Origin: Gammaproteobacteria bacterium | GTDB taxonomy: Bacteria > Pseudomonadota > Gammaproteobacteria > Steroidobacterales > Steroidobacteraceae | DNA: 39,851 bases | Direction of reading: 5' to 3' | Assembly (NCBI GenBank): GCA_030038755.1 | Contig: JASHSK010000337.1 | Location: forward strand, 1 to 39,851 | Shown: in pieces, positions 17,149 to 26,138 of the stretch | How positions within the stretch are numbered: the stretch's first letter is position 1 | Layout: each line of letters opens with the position of its first letter | Position numbers and translations under genes: made by a program | The notes under the pieces: generated by a model | Databases searched by the model: none | What the model saw: only the letters and a program-made list of their open reading frames with translations | Told to the model about the DNA's origin: nothing

Positions 17149-17460
17149 GTGTTCGATCCGCATGCAGGCCGTAGCCGCTCCGCGGTGGTCGCGGGAGTCG
17201 CGTCCATCATGCTGCTGGCGCTGCTCCCGCCGCTGGCCGTTGCGCAGACCTCGCCGTTCCTCACGGGAGCAACGGCGCTACAGAGCAACATCCTGGCGTG
17301 GCTCACGCCGATCGCCGTGATACTCGTCATGGCGCTGGGCGCCATGGCGATGGCAAATCGCATGAGCTGGGGGTGGTGCATCGGCGCGATCGTGGGGATT
17401 GCCATCGCCTTCGGTGCCCCGCAGATCGTCACCTGGGTGCGCGGCATGTTCGGAGTATAG
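17149..17460 (+). CDS. virB2: VirB2/TrbC-type pilin of a type IV secretion system
   Basis: A 103-residue prepilin: positively charged N-terminus (MFDPHAGRSRSAVVAG), a hydrophobic signal segment ending LAVA/Q near residue 32, a short polar linker and two membrane helices separated by NRMSWGW. This is the standard VirB2 layout; mature pilin would be about 70 residues. The GTG at 17149 is chosen because ACAGGAGG stands five bases upstream and the frame further 5' has no such site. The virB3 ATG follows its stop by 2 bp. VirB2 forms the extracellular pilus and contacts the channel. Confidence 0.88.
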   Translation: MFDPHAGRSRSAVVAGVASIMLLALLPPLAVAQTSPFLTGATALQSNILAWLTPIAVILVMALGAMAMANRMSWGWCIGAIVGIAIAFGAPQIVTWVRGMFGV

Positions 17461-17462
17461 CC

Positions 17463-17825
17463 ATGAGCGCGCGCAATCCGGGCCTGCGGGCCGAACCGCT
17501 ATTCGTGGGCGCTACGCGTCCACCGATGCGCTGGGGCGTGACGTATTCGGCGTTGCTGTTCAACCTGATGTTCACGCTGGAGACATTTCTTCTCACGAAG
17601 AACCTGCTGACACTGCTGGTGTGCCTGCCGGTCCACGCGGTGTGCGCGTTGCTGTGTGCGCGCGACGCGCGCTTCTTCGATCTGCTGTTGCTGTGGGGTC
17701 GCACGCGCCTGCCGGCACTGCTCGGCAATCTGCGGGTCTGGCACGCGAGCAGCTACAGCCCGCTGGCGCTGCAGTTGCCGGCCTGGCGGGTGCGGCGCCG
17801 CCACGATCCGCGCCCGCGGCTGTGA
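17463..17825 (+). CDS. virB3: VirB3-family inner-membrane component
   Basis: A 120-residue protein that begins with the VirB3-like sequence NPGLRAEPLFVGATRPPMRWGV, followed by one long or two short hydrophobic segments (SALLFNLMFTLETFLL, LLTLLVCLPVHAVCALL). The tail is basic and proline-rich. VirB3 is a small inner-membrane partner of the VirB4 ATPase; in some systems the two are fused, but here they are separate genes 31 bp apart. The start at 17463 lies 2 bp after the virB2 stop, so translation is likely coupled. Confidence 0.88.
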   Translation: MSARNPGLRAEPLFVGATRPPMRWGVTYSALLFNLMFTLETFLLTKNLLTLLVCLPVHAVCALLCARDARFFDLLLLWGRTRLPALLGNLRVWHASSYSPLALQLPAWRVRRRHDPRPRL

Positions 17826-17856
17826 GCGCCGCGCCTGACACGAGGGAGGGGCCGTG

Positions 17857-20343
17857 ATGTATCCAGTACGGGCCGCAGCGCTGGGCCGTGAGCCGACGGC
17901 AGCCGAACATCTGCCGTATACCGTGCATCTGTCCGAGCGCGTGCTGCGCACCAGCTTCCTGGACTACCTGCAGGTGTTCCGGCTCGGCGGCGCAAGCTTC
18001 GAGAGCGTCGACGATACGCAGCTCAACAACTGGCACGAGCGACTGAACGTCCTGTGGCGCAACGTCGGCGCCCCCGGTGTGGGTCTGTGGGTGCACGTGA
18101 TCCGGCGGCGCGAAGCCGTCGTGTCCCCCGCGGACAGCGGTGCTGGCTTCGCCGAGGTGTTGCACGCGAAATATCATCGTCGCCTGAGCACCGAGACGCT
18201 GATGGTCAACGAACTGTACCTGTCGGTGCTGTATCGCCCTCTGGGCGGGGCGGCCGGCGGACTGCTGTCGCGTGCGCTGAAGGCTTCGCGCCAGAGCGCC
18301 ACCGAGGTTCGCGACGCACTCGAGGCATGCGACAAGCTGGCACAGACCGTGCGTGCATCGCTGAGCCGCTATGAGCCACAGGCGCTCGGCTGCTATCGGC
18401 TGGGTGAACGCAGCTACTCGGCTGTGCTCGAGTTCCTGGCGCTGCTGGTCAACGCCGAGCCCCAGCGCGTACCCATGCCGCGCGGGCCGGTCGGCGAACT
18501 GCTGGCTACCACGCGGCTGCTATTCGGCGCCGAGGCGATCGAATACCGCCTGCCCACCTCGACGAGAGTCGGCGCCTTTCTGGGCATCAAGGAGTATCCG
18601 ACACCGAGCGTGGTCGGGATGTTCAACCGCCTGCTGTCCGCGCCGTTTCCGTTCGTGCTGACGCAGTCGTTCGTGTTCCTGTCCAAGGCGGCCGGTCAGG
18701 GGCTGCTGCAGAGACAGATGCACCGCATGGCCAATGCCGGCGATTTTGGAGTATCGCAGGCGATGCAGCTCAAGGGCGCGCTCGACGCGCTCACCAGCAA
18801 CGAGTTCGTCATGGGCGATCACCACCTGTCGCTGCAGATATTGGCCGAGCCGGACCAGATTGCGCCGGGCGGTGATCCCGCGCAACGCCTGCGGACGCTG
18901 AACGATCGCGTGGCGCTGGCGCGCAGTCTGCTTGCCGACACGGGCATGACCGTGGCGCGCGAAGATCTCGCGCTCGAAGCGGCCTACTGGGCGCAGCTGC
19001 CCGGCAACCTGTCGATGCGACCGCGCAAGGCGCCGATCACCTCGCGCAATTTCGCCGCCATGGCCGCATTTCATAATTATCCGTGCGGGCGGGCCACCGG
19101 CAATCATTGGGGCGACGCGCTGGCGACACTGATGAGCAGTGCCCGTTCTCCCTATCATTTCTCCCTGCACGCGAGCGACCCGTCCGATCCGGACGGCGGC
19201 AGTCGCAAGGACACCGGCCACACATTGATCTGCGGACCGACCGGCTCGGGCAAGACTGTGCTGATCGGCTTTCTGGTGGCGATGCTCAGCCGCTGTCAGA
19301 CGACCCAGATCGTTTTCGACAAGGACCGCGGCCTGGAAATCCTGGTACGGGCGCTGGGCGGGGAATACCTGCCGCTGCGCAACGGAATTGCGACGGGCTT
19401 CAATCCGTTGCAGCTTCCCGGCAGTCCCTCCGACGTCGAATTCCTGAAGGCATGGCTGCGAGCGCTGGCGCGCACCGCGGACGGCCGCGCTCCGCGGGTG
19501 CGGGAGCTGGCGGACCTGGATCACGCACTGCGCGCCACGCTGGCGCTCGCGCCCGGCTCGCGACGGCTGTCGCGGCTGGTGGAGTTCCTCGATCCCACCG
19601 ATCCCGAGGGTCTGCACGCGCGCCTGGCGCGCTGGTGCGCCGTAACGCGCGGCGATTATGCGTGGGTGTTCGACAACCCGCAGGACTCTGCGATCCAGCG
19701 GCTCGAGGGCCGTCCGATCATCGGCTTTGACGTCACCGAGTTTCTCGACAACGAGACCACGCGCACGCCGGTGACGCTGTATCTGTTCCATCTGGTGCGT
19801 CGGCTGCTCGACGGTCGGCGGCTGGTGTGCTGGATGGATGAATTCTGGCGCCTGCTCGCCGATCCGGCCTTCGAGAGTTTCGCCAAGGACGGACCGAAGA
19901 CCTGGCGCAAGCTGAACGGGGTGATGTGTCTGGCGACGCAGAGCCCGAGCGACGTGCTTCAGAGCCCGATCAGCCGCACCGTGGTCGAGCAGACGGCCAC
20001 CAAGGTGTTTTTCCCGAACCCCGAGGCCAGCTCCGAGGATTACACCGGCGCTCTGGGGTTGACCGAACGGGAGCTGCGGCTGATCAAGGAGCGCCTGGAG
20101 CCCGGTTCCCGCTCGTTCCTCATCAAGCAGGGACACCACAGCATCGTCGCGCAGCTGGATCTGCGCGGGTTCGATGCGGAGCTGCAGGTGATCTCCGGTC
20201 GCGCCAACCAGGTGGCGCGCATGACCACGCTGATGCGTCACCACGGGCCCGACCCCGCGCAGTGGCTGCCGGCGTTTCTCGAGAGCCCGCCCGCGCACGC
20301 GAACCCGATTGCGGGCACGATGCGCCTGTCATCGCCCGTCTGA
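17857..20343 (+). CDS. virB4: VirB4-family ATPase of the type IV secretion system
   Basis: An 828-residue cytoplasmic/inner-membrane ATPase. The N-terminal half has the VirB4 CagE/TrbE domain (FLDYLQVFRLGGASFESVDD, LGIKEYPTPS); the C-terminal RecA-like domain has Walker A GPTGSGKT at 460-467 and Walker B RLVCWMDEFWRLL near 653-665, then LATQSPSDVLQSPISRTVVEQTATKVFFPNP, typical of the family. It powers pilus assembly and substrate transfer together with VirB11 and the coupling protein. I use the ATG at 17857, behind GGGAGG. A GTG directly before it at 17854 is also possible. Confidence 0.95.
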   Translation: MYPVRAAALGREPTAAEHLPYTVHLSERVLRTSFLDYLQVFRLGGASFESVDDTQLNNWHERLNVLWRNVGAPGVGLWVHVIRRREAVVSPADSGAGFAEVLHAKYHRRLSTETLMVNELYLSVLYRPLGGAAGGLLSRALKASRQSATEVRDALEACDKLAQTVRASLSRYEPQALGCYRLGERSYSAVLEFLALLVNAEPQRVPMPRGPVGELLATTRLLFGAEAIEYRLPTSTRVGAFLGIKEYPTPSVVGMFNRLLSAPFPFVLTQSFVFLSKAAGQGLLQRQMHRMANAGDFGVSQAMQLKGALDALTSNEFVMGDHHLSLQILAEPDQIAPGGDPAQRLRTLNDRVALARSLLADTGMTVAREDLALEAAYWAQLPGNLSMRPRKAPITSRNFAAMAAFHNYPCGRATGNHWGDALATLMSSARSPYHFSLHASDPSDPDGGSRKDTGHTLICGPTGSGKTVLIGFLVAMLSRCQTTQIVFDKDRGLEILVRALGGEYLPLRNGIATGFNPLQLPGSPSDVEFLKAWLRALARTADGRAPRVRELADLDHALRATLALAPGSRRLSRLVEFLDPTDPEGLHARLARWCAVTRGDYAWVFDNPQDSAIQRLEGRPIIGFDVTEFLDNETTRTPVTLYLFHLVRRLLDGRRLVCWMDEFWRLLADPAFESFAKDGPKTWRKLNGVMCLATQSPSDVLQSPISRTVVEQTATKVFFPNPEASSEDYTGALGLTERELRLIKERLEPGSRSFLIKQGHHSIVAQLDLRGFDAELQVISGRANQVARMTTLMRHHGPDPAQWLPAFLESPPAHANPIAGTMRLSSPV

Positions 20344-20370
20344 ACGCACTCCGCCTGACGGCAGACACGC

Positions 20371-21084
20371 ATGAACGGCTACAGGAGTCGTCTGCTGTGC
20401 ACCGGTGCGCTGCTGGCGGTGCTGGCCTGTCCAGGCGCCTACGCGCAGATCGCCGTGATCGATGTCGCCTCGCTGCGCCAGCTGCTGCAGCAGGTGCAGA
20501 CCCTGACCCAGCAGCTCTCGACCGCCAGGGCGCAGCTTGCCCAGACGCAGAATCTCTACCAGTCGATCACCGGCAGTCGCGGTATGCAGCGGCTGCTGAG
20601 CGGCGCAAACCCCAATTACCTGCCCACCGATTGGGCACAGCTGAGCGCCGCCATGCAAGGCGGGGGCACATACGGCGCTCTGGCCGGCGGCGTCACGACC
20701 GCGCTCGGCAGCAACGCCGTGCTGTCCACCGCTCAGCTGGCGACGCTGTCGACCGATGAGCAGGCCGCGATCAGTGCCGCCCGACAGTGCGTGGCCTTGT
20801 TGCAGGCTCTGACCCAACAGGCCCTGACCAACGCCAGCGGCCGCTTCAACGACATCCAGCAGCTGGGCGCGGCAATCGGCGCGGCGCCCGATCAGAAAAG
20901 CATCCTGGAGCTGCAGGCGGCGCTCGGCACGGAGGGAAGTCTGCTGCAGAACGAACAGACCAAGCTGCAGGTCCTGTTCCAGGCGGCGCAGTCCGAGCAG
21001 GCCGCCACGAGCGAGCGCGAGCGCGAGCTGGTGATTGCGGGGCAGGGTAGCTTCGCGACCCGCTTCGAGCCGTCGCCCCCGTAG
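20371..21084 (+). CDS. virB5: VirB5-like minor pilin component
   Basis: A 237-residue secreted protein: signal peptide MNGYRSRLLCTGALLAVLAC followed by PGAYAQ, then a helical, Gln-rich body (LRQLLQQVQTLTQQLSTARAQL), consistent with the helical bundle of VirB5/TraC/TrbJ proteins, and NLYQSITGSRGMQRLL, which is frequent in this group. VirB5 caps the pilus tip in known systems. Sequence conservation in this family is low, so position between virB4 and virB6 supports the call. It starts 27 bp after virB4. Confidence 0.85.
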   Translation: MNGYRSRLLCTGALLAVLACPGAYAQIAVIDVASLRQLLQQVQTLTQQLSTARAQLAQTQNLYQSITGSRGMQRLLSGANPNYLPTDWAQLSAAMQGGGTYGALAGGVTTALGSNAVLSTAQLATLSTDEQAAISAARQCVALLQALTQQALTNASGRFNDIQQLGAAIGAAPDQKSILELQAALGTEGSLLQNEQTKLQVLFQAAQSEQAATSERERELVIAGQGSFATRFEPSPP

Positions 21085-21102
21085 CGCCGAGGGCCGGCCG
21101 CC

Positions 21103-22065
21103 ATGGGTTTCTTTCAGACCTTCTGGTCCTGGTTGTCCGGTCAGCTGACCGGTTACATCGGCAATAACACGGCGCTGGCAGCCGCTGCGCTCGAGCCCGC
21201 CGTGGTCGTGCTCGCCACACTGTACGTGATGGTCTGGGGCTATCTGCAGATGACCGGGCGCATCCAGGAACCCTTCATCGTCGGGCTCAAACGCATCGTC
21301 GTGCTCGCCGTGGTGCTGGGCGTGGCGCTGCGGCTGTGGCTGTACAACTCGGTGATCGTGGATACCTTCTATTCTGCACCGGCGCAACTCGCGTCCGCGC
21401 TCGTCGGCAGTACCGACCCCGTGGGCACCATCGATGCCATCTGGCAGCAGGGCGGGGCCGTGGCCGAGCAGCTCTGGGACAAGGGAGGCGTGCTCGGCAG
21501 CGACGTCGGTTTCTACCTGGCGGGCGCCGTGGTGTGGCTGCTGATCGGCATGCTCTGCGTCTACGCGATGTTTCTCATCGCGCTGTCGAGCATTGCGGCC
21601 GCGGTACTGCTCGCGATCGGTCCGCTGTTCATTGTCATGCTGCTGTTCGATGCCACGCGCCGCTACTTCGAGGCCTGGATCGGACAGTTGGCCAACTACG
21701 CCCTCATCACGATTCTCACGGTGCTGGTCGCGGCCCTTCTGCTGCAGGTGGTCGAGTCCTACGCCGCGCAGACCGCGGCGCGCGGCTCGGCGCTGCTGAC
21801 AGTCGATGCTCTCGATATGGTGCTGATGTCCACACTGGTGTTCCTGCTGATGCGGCAGATCATGCCGATCGCCGCGGGACTCGCCGGAGGTGTGGCGCTG
21901 GGCAGTTTCGGCCTGGTCAGCCGTGGCCTGCAATGGGGCATCGGCCGGCTCAGATCGGGTGCAACGCAGCTGACGGAGATCGCTGGCACGGCGCTCATCG
22001 CCGATGGCACTGAGCGCGCGGCAGGCGCGGCTGGCGCGACCCCCTCCTGGCGCGATCCCGCATGA
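21103..22065 (+). CDS. virB6: VirB6/TrbL polytopic inner-membrane channel protein
   Basis: A 320-residue protein with at least six hydrophobic segments. Examples are AAALEPAVVVLATLYVMVWG, IVVLAVVLGVALRLWLY, AGAVVWLLIGMLCVYAMFLIAL, AAAVLLAIGPLFIVMLLF, ALITILTVLVAALLL and VLMSTLVFLLM. The FIALSSIAAAVLLAIGPLF-like core and the following RYFEAWI are typical of VirB6. It forms part of the inner-membrane pore. The last bases overlap the start of the small lipoprotein gene as ATGA. Confidence 0.92.
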   Translation: MGFFQTFWSWLSGQLTGYIGNNTALAAAALEPAVVVLATLYVMVWGYLQMTGRIQEPFIVGLKRIVVLAVVLGVALRLWLYNSVIVDTFYSAPAQLASALVGSTDPVGTIDAIWQQGGAVAEQLWDKGGVLGSDVGFYLAGAVVWLLIGMLCVYAMFLIALSSIAAAVLLAIGPLFIVMLLFDATRRYFEAWIGQLANYALITILTVLVAALLLQVVESYAAQTAARGSALLTVDALDMVLMSTLVFLLMRQIMPIAAGLAGGVALGSFGLVSRGLQWGIGRLRSGATQLTEIAGTALIADGTERAAGAAGATPSWRDPA

Positions 22066-22220
22066 CCCGATCCCGCATGAATCGCACGATCGTCATGCTG
22101 CTGCTCGGGCTGCTGGCCGGCTGCGCCGCGCGGGAGCCGCGCTGTGACGCGCAACTGCGGCCGATCAACGTCGCTGTGGCCGCGGCCGCGGCGGCCGGGA
22201 CTGCGCGAGTGCGGCCATGA
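22062..22220 (+). CDS. virB7: VirB7-like lipoprotein (small ORF)
   Basis: A 52-residue ORF starting at ATG 22062. It has a short basic N-terminus, a hydrophobic stretch and a lipobox LLAGC with Cys21, then a mature part of about 32 residues ending in an Ala-rich run. This is the normal form of VirB7, which stabilises VirB9 at the outer membrane. Both ends are coupled: its ATG overlaps the virB6 stop (ATGA) and its stop overlaps the virB8 ATG (ATGA). An internal Met6 at 22077 is an alternative start. The size, the lipobox and the position between virB6 and virB8 make the call firm although little sequence is conserved in this family. Confidence 0.85.
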   Translation: MTRSRMNRTIVMLLLGLLAGCAAREPRCDAQLRPINVAVAAAAAAGTARVRP

Positions 22221-22948
22221 GCGACGAGACCGCAGGTCTGGCGGCCTACCTGCAGGAGGCCAATGAATGGGACCGCGACCGCATCGCCCAGTGGCAGCGC
22301 AGTGCGCGTCATGCCTGGTGGGTGGCGGTGGCGGCCGGAGCGTGCGCATTCAGTTGCACGCTTGCGCTGCTGCTGCTGCTGCCGCTCAAACGCGTCGAAC
22401 CTTTCCTCGTGCGCGTGGACGACACCACCGGCGTCGTCGACGTGGTGCCGGTGTACAGCGGACAGCTGAGTCTGCCGGACTCGGTGACGCGCTACTTCCT
22501 GAGCCATTACGTGCAGGTCTGTGAGCGCTTCGACTACGCCACCGCGGAGAGCGACTACGAGGAGTGCGGGGCGTTCCACACCGCGCGGCGCAACCAGGCC
22601 TGGTACGCGCAGTGGAATCGGGCCAACCCACTCTCGCCGCTGAACGTGCACCGCGACGGCAGCGAGGTGTCGGTGCAGATCGAGTCGGTGAGCTTCTTCA
22701 GACGTGCCAGCGGCGTGTCCGACCTGGCGCAGGTGCGCTACCTGAGGATCGAGCGCGCAGCCAGCGGCGCGCAGCAGCAGGTCACGCATTGGATCGCGAC
22801 CATCCAGTATGCCTACACGGCTCCCTCGCAGGACCCGAGGGTGCGCAGCTGGAACCCTTTGGGTTTCAAGGTGGTGGAGTTCACCCCCGAGCCGGAGGTG
22901 CTGCGCGAGCTTCCGGCCGACACGGCGCGCGCGGGGCATCCCTCATGA
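22217..22948 (+). CDS. virB8: VirB8-family inner-membrane assembly factor
   Basis: A 243-residue bitopic protein: cytoplasmic N-terminus (YLQEANEWDRDRIAQWQRSARHAWWV), one membrane segment near 33-55 (VAVAAGACAFSCTLALLLLLPL), then the periplasmic domain with KRVEPFLVRVDDTTGVVDVV, YVQVCERFDYATAESDYEEC and WNPLGFKV. These are VirB8 landmarks. It dimerises and links the inner-membrane parts to VirB9/VirB10. It overlaps virB7 and virB9 by 4 nt each. Confidence 0.94.
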   Translation: MSDETAGLAAYLQEANEWDRDRIAQWQRSARHAWWVAVAAGACAFSCTLALLLLLPLKRVEPFLVRVDDTTGVVDVVPVYSGQLSLPDSVTRYFLSHYVQVCERFDYATAESDYEECGAFHTARRNQAWYAQWNRANPLSPLNVHRDGSEVSVQIESVSFFRRASGVSDLAQVRYLRIERAASGAQQQVTHWIATIQYAYTAPSQDPRVRSWNPLGFKVVEFTPEPEVLRELPADTARAGHPS

Positions 22949-23811
22949 GATCGCCGGGCTCGACAGCGCAGCGCACGGCGTGGTGCCGGGGCGCCGCGGC
23001 CCTGGCACTGCCGCTGCTGTTCGCTGCTGCGGTCAGCGCGGGCGGCGCGGATCAGGCGCCGCCACGGGCGGACGCGCGCCTGCGCACCGTGTCCTACAGC
23101 GCCGATGAGGTCTACCTTCTGCCCGGGCGCGTCGGCTACGAAATCGACGTGCAGTTCGAGAGCGGCGAGCGCTTCGTGGGAGTGGGGGTTGGGGATGCCG
23201 CCGGTCTGGCCTTCATGGCCGCGGGCAATCACCTATTCATCAAGCCGCGGGCGGCGGATGTGCACACCGACCTGACCGTGCTGACCACGCGCCGGATCTA
23301 CCATTTCGACTACGAGGCCCTGGCGCGCGGTGCCGAGGGTGCGCCCGGCGTTGTATATGCGTTGCGCTTCGTGTACCCGCCCGGCGGGCCGGGCGCCGCC
23401 GCCGCAACGACGACACTGCGCGCGCCCTCGGTGCAGAGCGAACTGGCGCGCGCCGATGCGGGGCGCCGGAGGAACACCAACTACTGGTACTGCGGGCCAC
23501 GCGAGCTGCAGCCGCTGTCGGCGTGGGATGACGGTGTGCAGACACACCTGCATTTCGCGGCGAGCGCCGAGCTGCCGGCGGTGTTCGTCAGCGAGCGGGA
23601 CGGCAGTGAGTCGCTGGTCAATTTTCACGTCGCACAGGACGAGATCGTGGTCCATCGGATTGCGCGTCGCTTCGTGCTCCGGCGCGGCAGGCTGGTCGGA
23701 TGCGTGGTGAATCGCGGCTTTGCCGGCAGCGGCGTGACTCTGCCGACGGAGACTGTCTCGTCCAGGGTCGAGCGGGCGGTGCGCGGGAGCGCCGATGTCG
23801 GTTCTCGGTGA
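22945..23811 (+). CDS. virB9: VirB9-family outer-membrane core component
   Basis: A 288-residue secreted protein with a signal sequence near 1-34 (ALALPLLFAAAVSAGG). The N-terminal domain reads DARLRTVSYSADEVYLLPGRVG and NHLFIKPRAADVHTDLTVLTTRRIYHFDY, both typical of VirB9. The C-terminal domain has NTNYWYCG, PLSAWDDGVQTHLHF and LVNFHVAQDEIVVHRIARRFVLRRG, which contains the VirB7/VirB10 contact region. The frame is open to 22564 but the family-like part begins at the ATG at 22945, which overlaps the virB8 stop as ATGA. The end overlaps virB10 by 17 bp. Confidence 0.94.
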   Translation: MRSPGSTAQRTAWCRGAAALALPLLFAAAVSAGGADQAPPRADARLRTVSYSADEVYLLPGRVGYEIDVQFESGERFVGVGVGDAAGLAFMAAGNHLFIKPRAADVHTDLTVLTTRRIYHFDYEALARGAEGAPGVVYALRFVYPPGGPGAAAATTTLRAPSVQSELARADAGRRRNTNYWYCGPRELQPLSAWDDGVQTHLHFAASAELPAVFVSERDGSESLVNFHVAQDEIVVHRIARRFVLRRGRLVGCVVNRGFAGSGVTLPTETVSSRVERAVRGSADVGSR

Positions 23812-25078
23812 GCGCGGGACCGCCACGGTGGCTCGCGCCCTGTCGCTGCAGGCGCGGGTCAGCAATTGGCTCGCCACCGGGGTGCTGCTGCTCGTGGGCT
23901 GCGGACTGACCGTGTGGTACTACGCACATCAGCTTGGACGCGGTGCCCGCGCGCAGCAGCAGGCAGCCCCTGCGCGGCAGGCGATCGCCGCCGAGATGTC
24001 GCTACCGCCGCTGGGACCCATCGAACGGCCGGCCCCGCCGCCACCGGAGCCGTTCTCGGGAGCGGTGATCGCGCCGACTACCGCAGCCGGCACCGGGAGC
24101 GAAGCAGGCGGGTCGGCTCCCGCTTCATCCGCTGCGCAACTTCCGGTCGTGGCTGCAGCGCCGCTACTGATGAATTCCGCGAGTCGAACGCAGGCGGGTC
24201 CGCCGCTATTGCCGGCGATGGCGGGGGCTCGCGCGGTGACGAGCCGCGACCGGCGGCTCTCTGCGCAGGTGTACGTAGCCGCCGCTTCAGCGTCATCCGG
24301 CAACCCGACCACGGTCACACCGCAGGTGTCACAGGGCGTAGCCGCGGCGCCCTTCGCGCCGACGACGCCCGGACAGGGTCCGGCTGGCGCGGCAGAGGCG
24401 GGGGCGGGCGCTTCTGTGCCTGCTGCCATGTCCGGTGCGGTGCGCGATGCAGGGCTGTCCGCGCCGATGGCGGTGCCGGTGGTGGCGCGCTTGCTCGGCC
24501 CGCAGAGTCTGATCCTGCCCAAGGGCACCTCGATCGACTGCACGCTCGAGACGGCGATCGATTCCACGCTGCCGGGGCTGACACGCTGCCTCACCGCCAC
24601 GGACACCTTCGGAGCCGACGGGCACGTGGTACTGCTCGAGCGTGGCACGGAACTGGTCGGCGAGACGCAGGGCCAGGTACAGCAGGGCGCCGCCCGGGTG
24701 TTCGTGCTGTGGAGCGAGGCGCGTACGCCGCGCGGGATCATCGTGCCGCTCGAATCTCCCGGCGCGGACGAGCTCGGGCGCGCCGGATTGCCGGGCACGG
24801 TGCAGCGGCACTTCTGGGAGCGCTTCGGAGCGGCGATCCTGGTTTCCACGATCGATGGCGCCGTTGAAGCCGCCGTGCAGTCCTCGAGCCACGATAACGG
24901 CACCGTCATCTATAGCCCCGGTGCCTCCCAGGACGTGATGACCGAGGTGCTCAGAAGCACCGTGGCGATCCCGCCGACCGTGCGCAAGGCCAACGGAGAT
25001 CGCATCCAGGTGCTCGTGGCCCGTGACGTGGACTTCGGCGATGTCTACGAGTTGCGTGCTGCCGGCGACAGTCGCTGA
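23795..25078 (+). CDS. virB10: VirB10-family core complex protein
   Basis: A 427-residue protein: cytoplasmic N-terminus, one membrane helix near 25-45 (NWLATGVLLLVGCGLTVWYY), a long periplasmic linker rich in Pro and Ala (about 60-230) and the conserved C-terminal TrbI/VirB10 beta-barrel (LILPKGTSIDCTLETAIDST, VVLLERGTELVGE, RGIIVPLESPGADELGRAGL, FWERFGAAILVSTID, RIQVLVARDVDFGDVYEL). It spans both membranes and senses ATP use by the ATPases in known systems. The linker is longer and more Ala-rich than in textbook VirB10. It overlaps virB9 by 17 bp. Confidence 0.95.
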   Translation: MSVLGERGTATVARALSLQARVSNWLATGVLLLVGCGLTVWYYAHQLGRGARAQQQAAPARQAIAAEMSLPPLGPIERPAPPPPEPFSGAVIAPTTAAGTGSEAGGSAPASSAAQLPVVAAAPLLMNSASRTQAGPPLLPAMAGARAVTSRDRRLSAQVYVAAASASSGNPTTVTPQVSQGVAAAPFAPTTPGQGPAGAAEAGAGASVPAAMSGAVRDAGLSAPMAVPVVARLLGPQSLILPKGTSIDCTLETAIDSTLPGLTRCLTATDTFGADGHVVLLERGTELVGETQGQVQQGAARVFVLWSEARTPRGIIVPLESPGADELGRAGLPGTVQRHFWERFGAAILVSTIDGAVEAAVQSSSHDNGTVIYSPGASQDVMTEVLRSTVAIPPTVRKANGDRIQVLVARDVDFGDVYELRAAGDSR

Positions 25079-26138
25079 CGCGGCGGTGCGTGAGGCCGCA
25101 CGTGCCGACCCCACCGAGCCCTCGGCGCTGGAGTTGACCCTGCGGGTGCTGCAGCCCTATCTGGACAGCCCGGAGGTCACGGAGCTGTGCGTCAACCGCC
25201 CCGGAGGATTGTTTCTCGAGACCACAGCGGGCTGGCGGTACGAGCCGCATGCGGAGCTGGACTTCGACTGGTGCCTGCGCTTCGCCAAGCTCGTGGCGAA
25301 CTTCACGCACCAGCGCGTCGATGAGGGCTCGCCGTTGTTGTCCGCCTCGCTGCCGCGGGGCGAGCGTGTGCAGCTGGTGCTGCCGCCGGCAACCTCCGCC
25401 GGGTGCATTGCAATCAGCATCCGCCGTCCCGCGCGGCGCCACTGGTCGATCGGGGAGCTGGCACACCGTGGGGTATTCCAGCGCACTCGGCGAGCGGGTG
25501 CCGACGGCGACCCGATCGAGGCGCGACTGCTGAGTCTGCTGGCCGCGGGAGAGCTCGAGCAGTTCATGTGCCTCGCGGTGCGCGCACGCAGAAACATCCT
25601 GGTATCCGGTCCCACCGGCTCCGGCAAGACCACCTGGACGCGCGCCCTGATCCGCGAGATCGCACCCGAGGAGCGGCTCATCACCATCGAGGATGCACCG
25701 GAGCTGGCGCTGGATCGGCACCCCAACCATGTGCGCCTGTTCTACTCGAAGGACGCCCAGGGTGTCGCCCGCGTGAGCGCCCGACAGCTGCTCGAGGCCT
25801 GCCTGCGCATGAAGCCAGACCGCATCCTGCTGGCCGAGCTGCGCGCCGAGGAGGCATTCGATTACCTGCGCAACGTCAACTCCGGCCACCCGGGTTCCAT
25901 CACCAGCGTGCACGCCACCAGCGCCGAGCTGGCGTTCGAGCAGCTGGTGCTGCTGGTCAAGCTCAATCCCGCCGGCCGCGAGTTGTCCCGTGCCGATATC
26001 AAGGAACTGCTCTACCGGCTGGTCGACATTGTCATCCAGTTCGATACGCTGCGCCATGAGCGCTTCATCCGGGAAGTGTGGTATGAGCCGGCCAGAAAGC
26101 ACCGCGCCGCCGCGGCGGCGATGGAGCTGCGCTCATGA
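25041..26138 (+). CDS. virB11: VirB11-family traffic ATPase
   Basis: A 365-residue hexameric ATPase. The N-terminal domain contains LDSPEVTELCVNRPGGLFLE and NFTHQRVDEGSPLLSASLPRG. The C-terminal domain has Walker A GPTGSGKT at 190-197, the Asp box ERLITIEDAPEL, Walker B-like LRMKPDRILLAELRAEEAFDYL and the His box SGHPGSITSVHATSAELAFEQL. These are diagnostic of VirB11/TrbB. It switches the machine between pilus building and transfer in known systems. I use the ATG at 25041, which overlaps virB10 by 38 bp. GTG codons at 25023 or 25086 are alternatives. Confidence 0.93.
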   Translation: MSTSCVLPATVADAAVREAARADPTEPSALELTLRVLQPYLDSPEVTELCVNRPGGLFLETTAGWRYEPHAELDFDWCLRFAKLVANFTHQRVDEGSPLLSASLPRGERVQLVLPPATSAGCIAISIRRPARRHWSIGELAHRGVFQRTRRAGADGDPIEARLLSLLAAGELEQFMCLAVRARRNILVSGPTGSGKTTWTRALIREIAPEERLITIEDAPELALDRHPNHVRLFYSKDAQGVARVSARQLLEACLRMKPDRILLAELRAEEAFDYLRNVNSGHPGSITSVHATSAELAFEQLVLLVKLNPAGRELSRADIKELLYRLVDIVIQFDTLRHERFIREVWYEPARKHRAAAAAMELRS

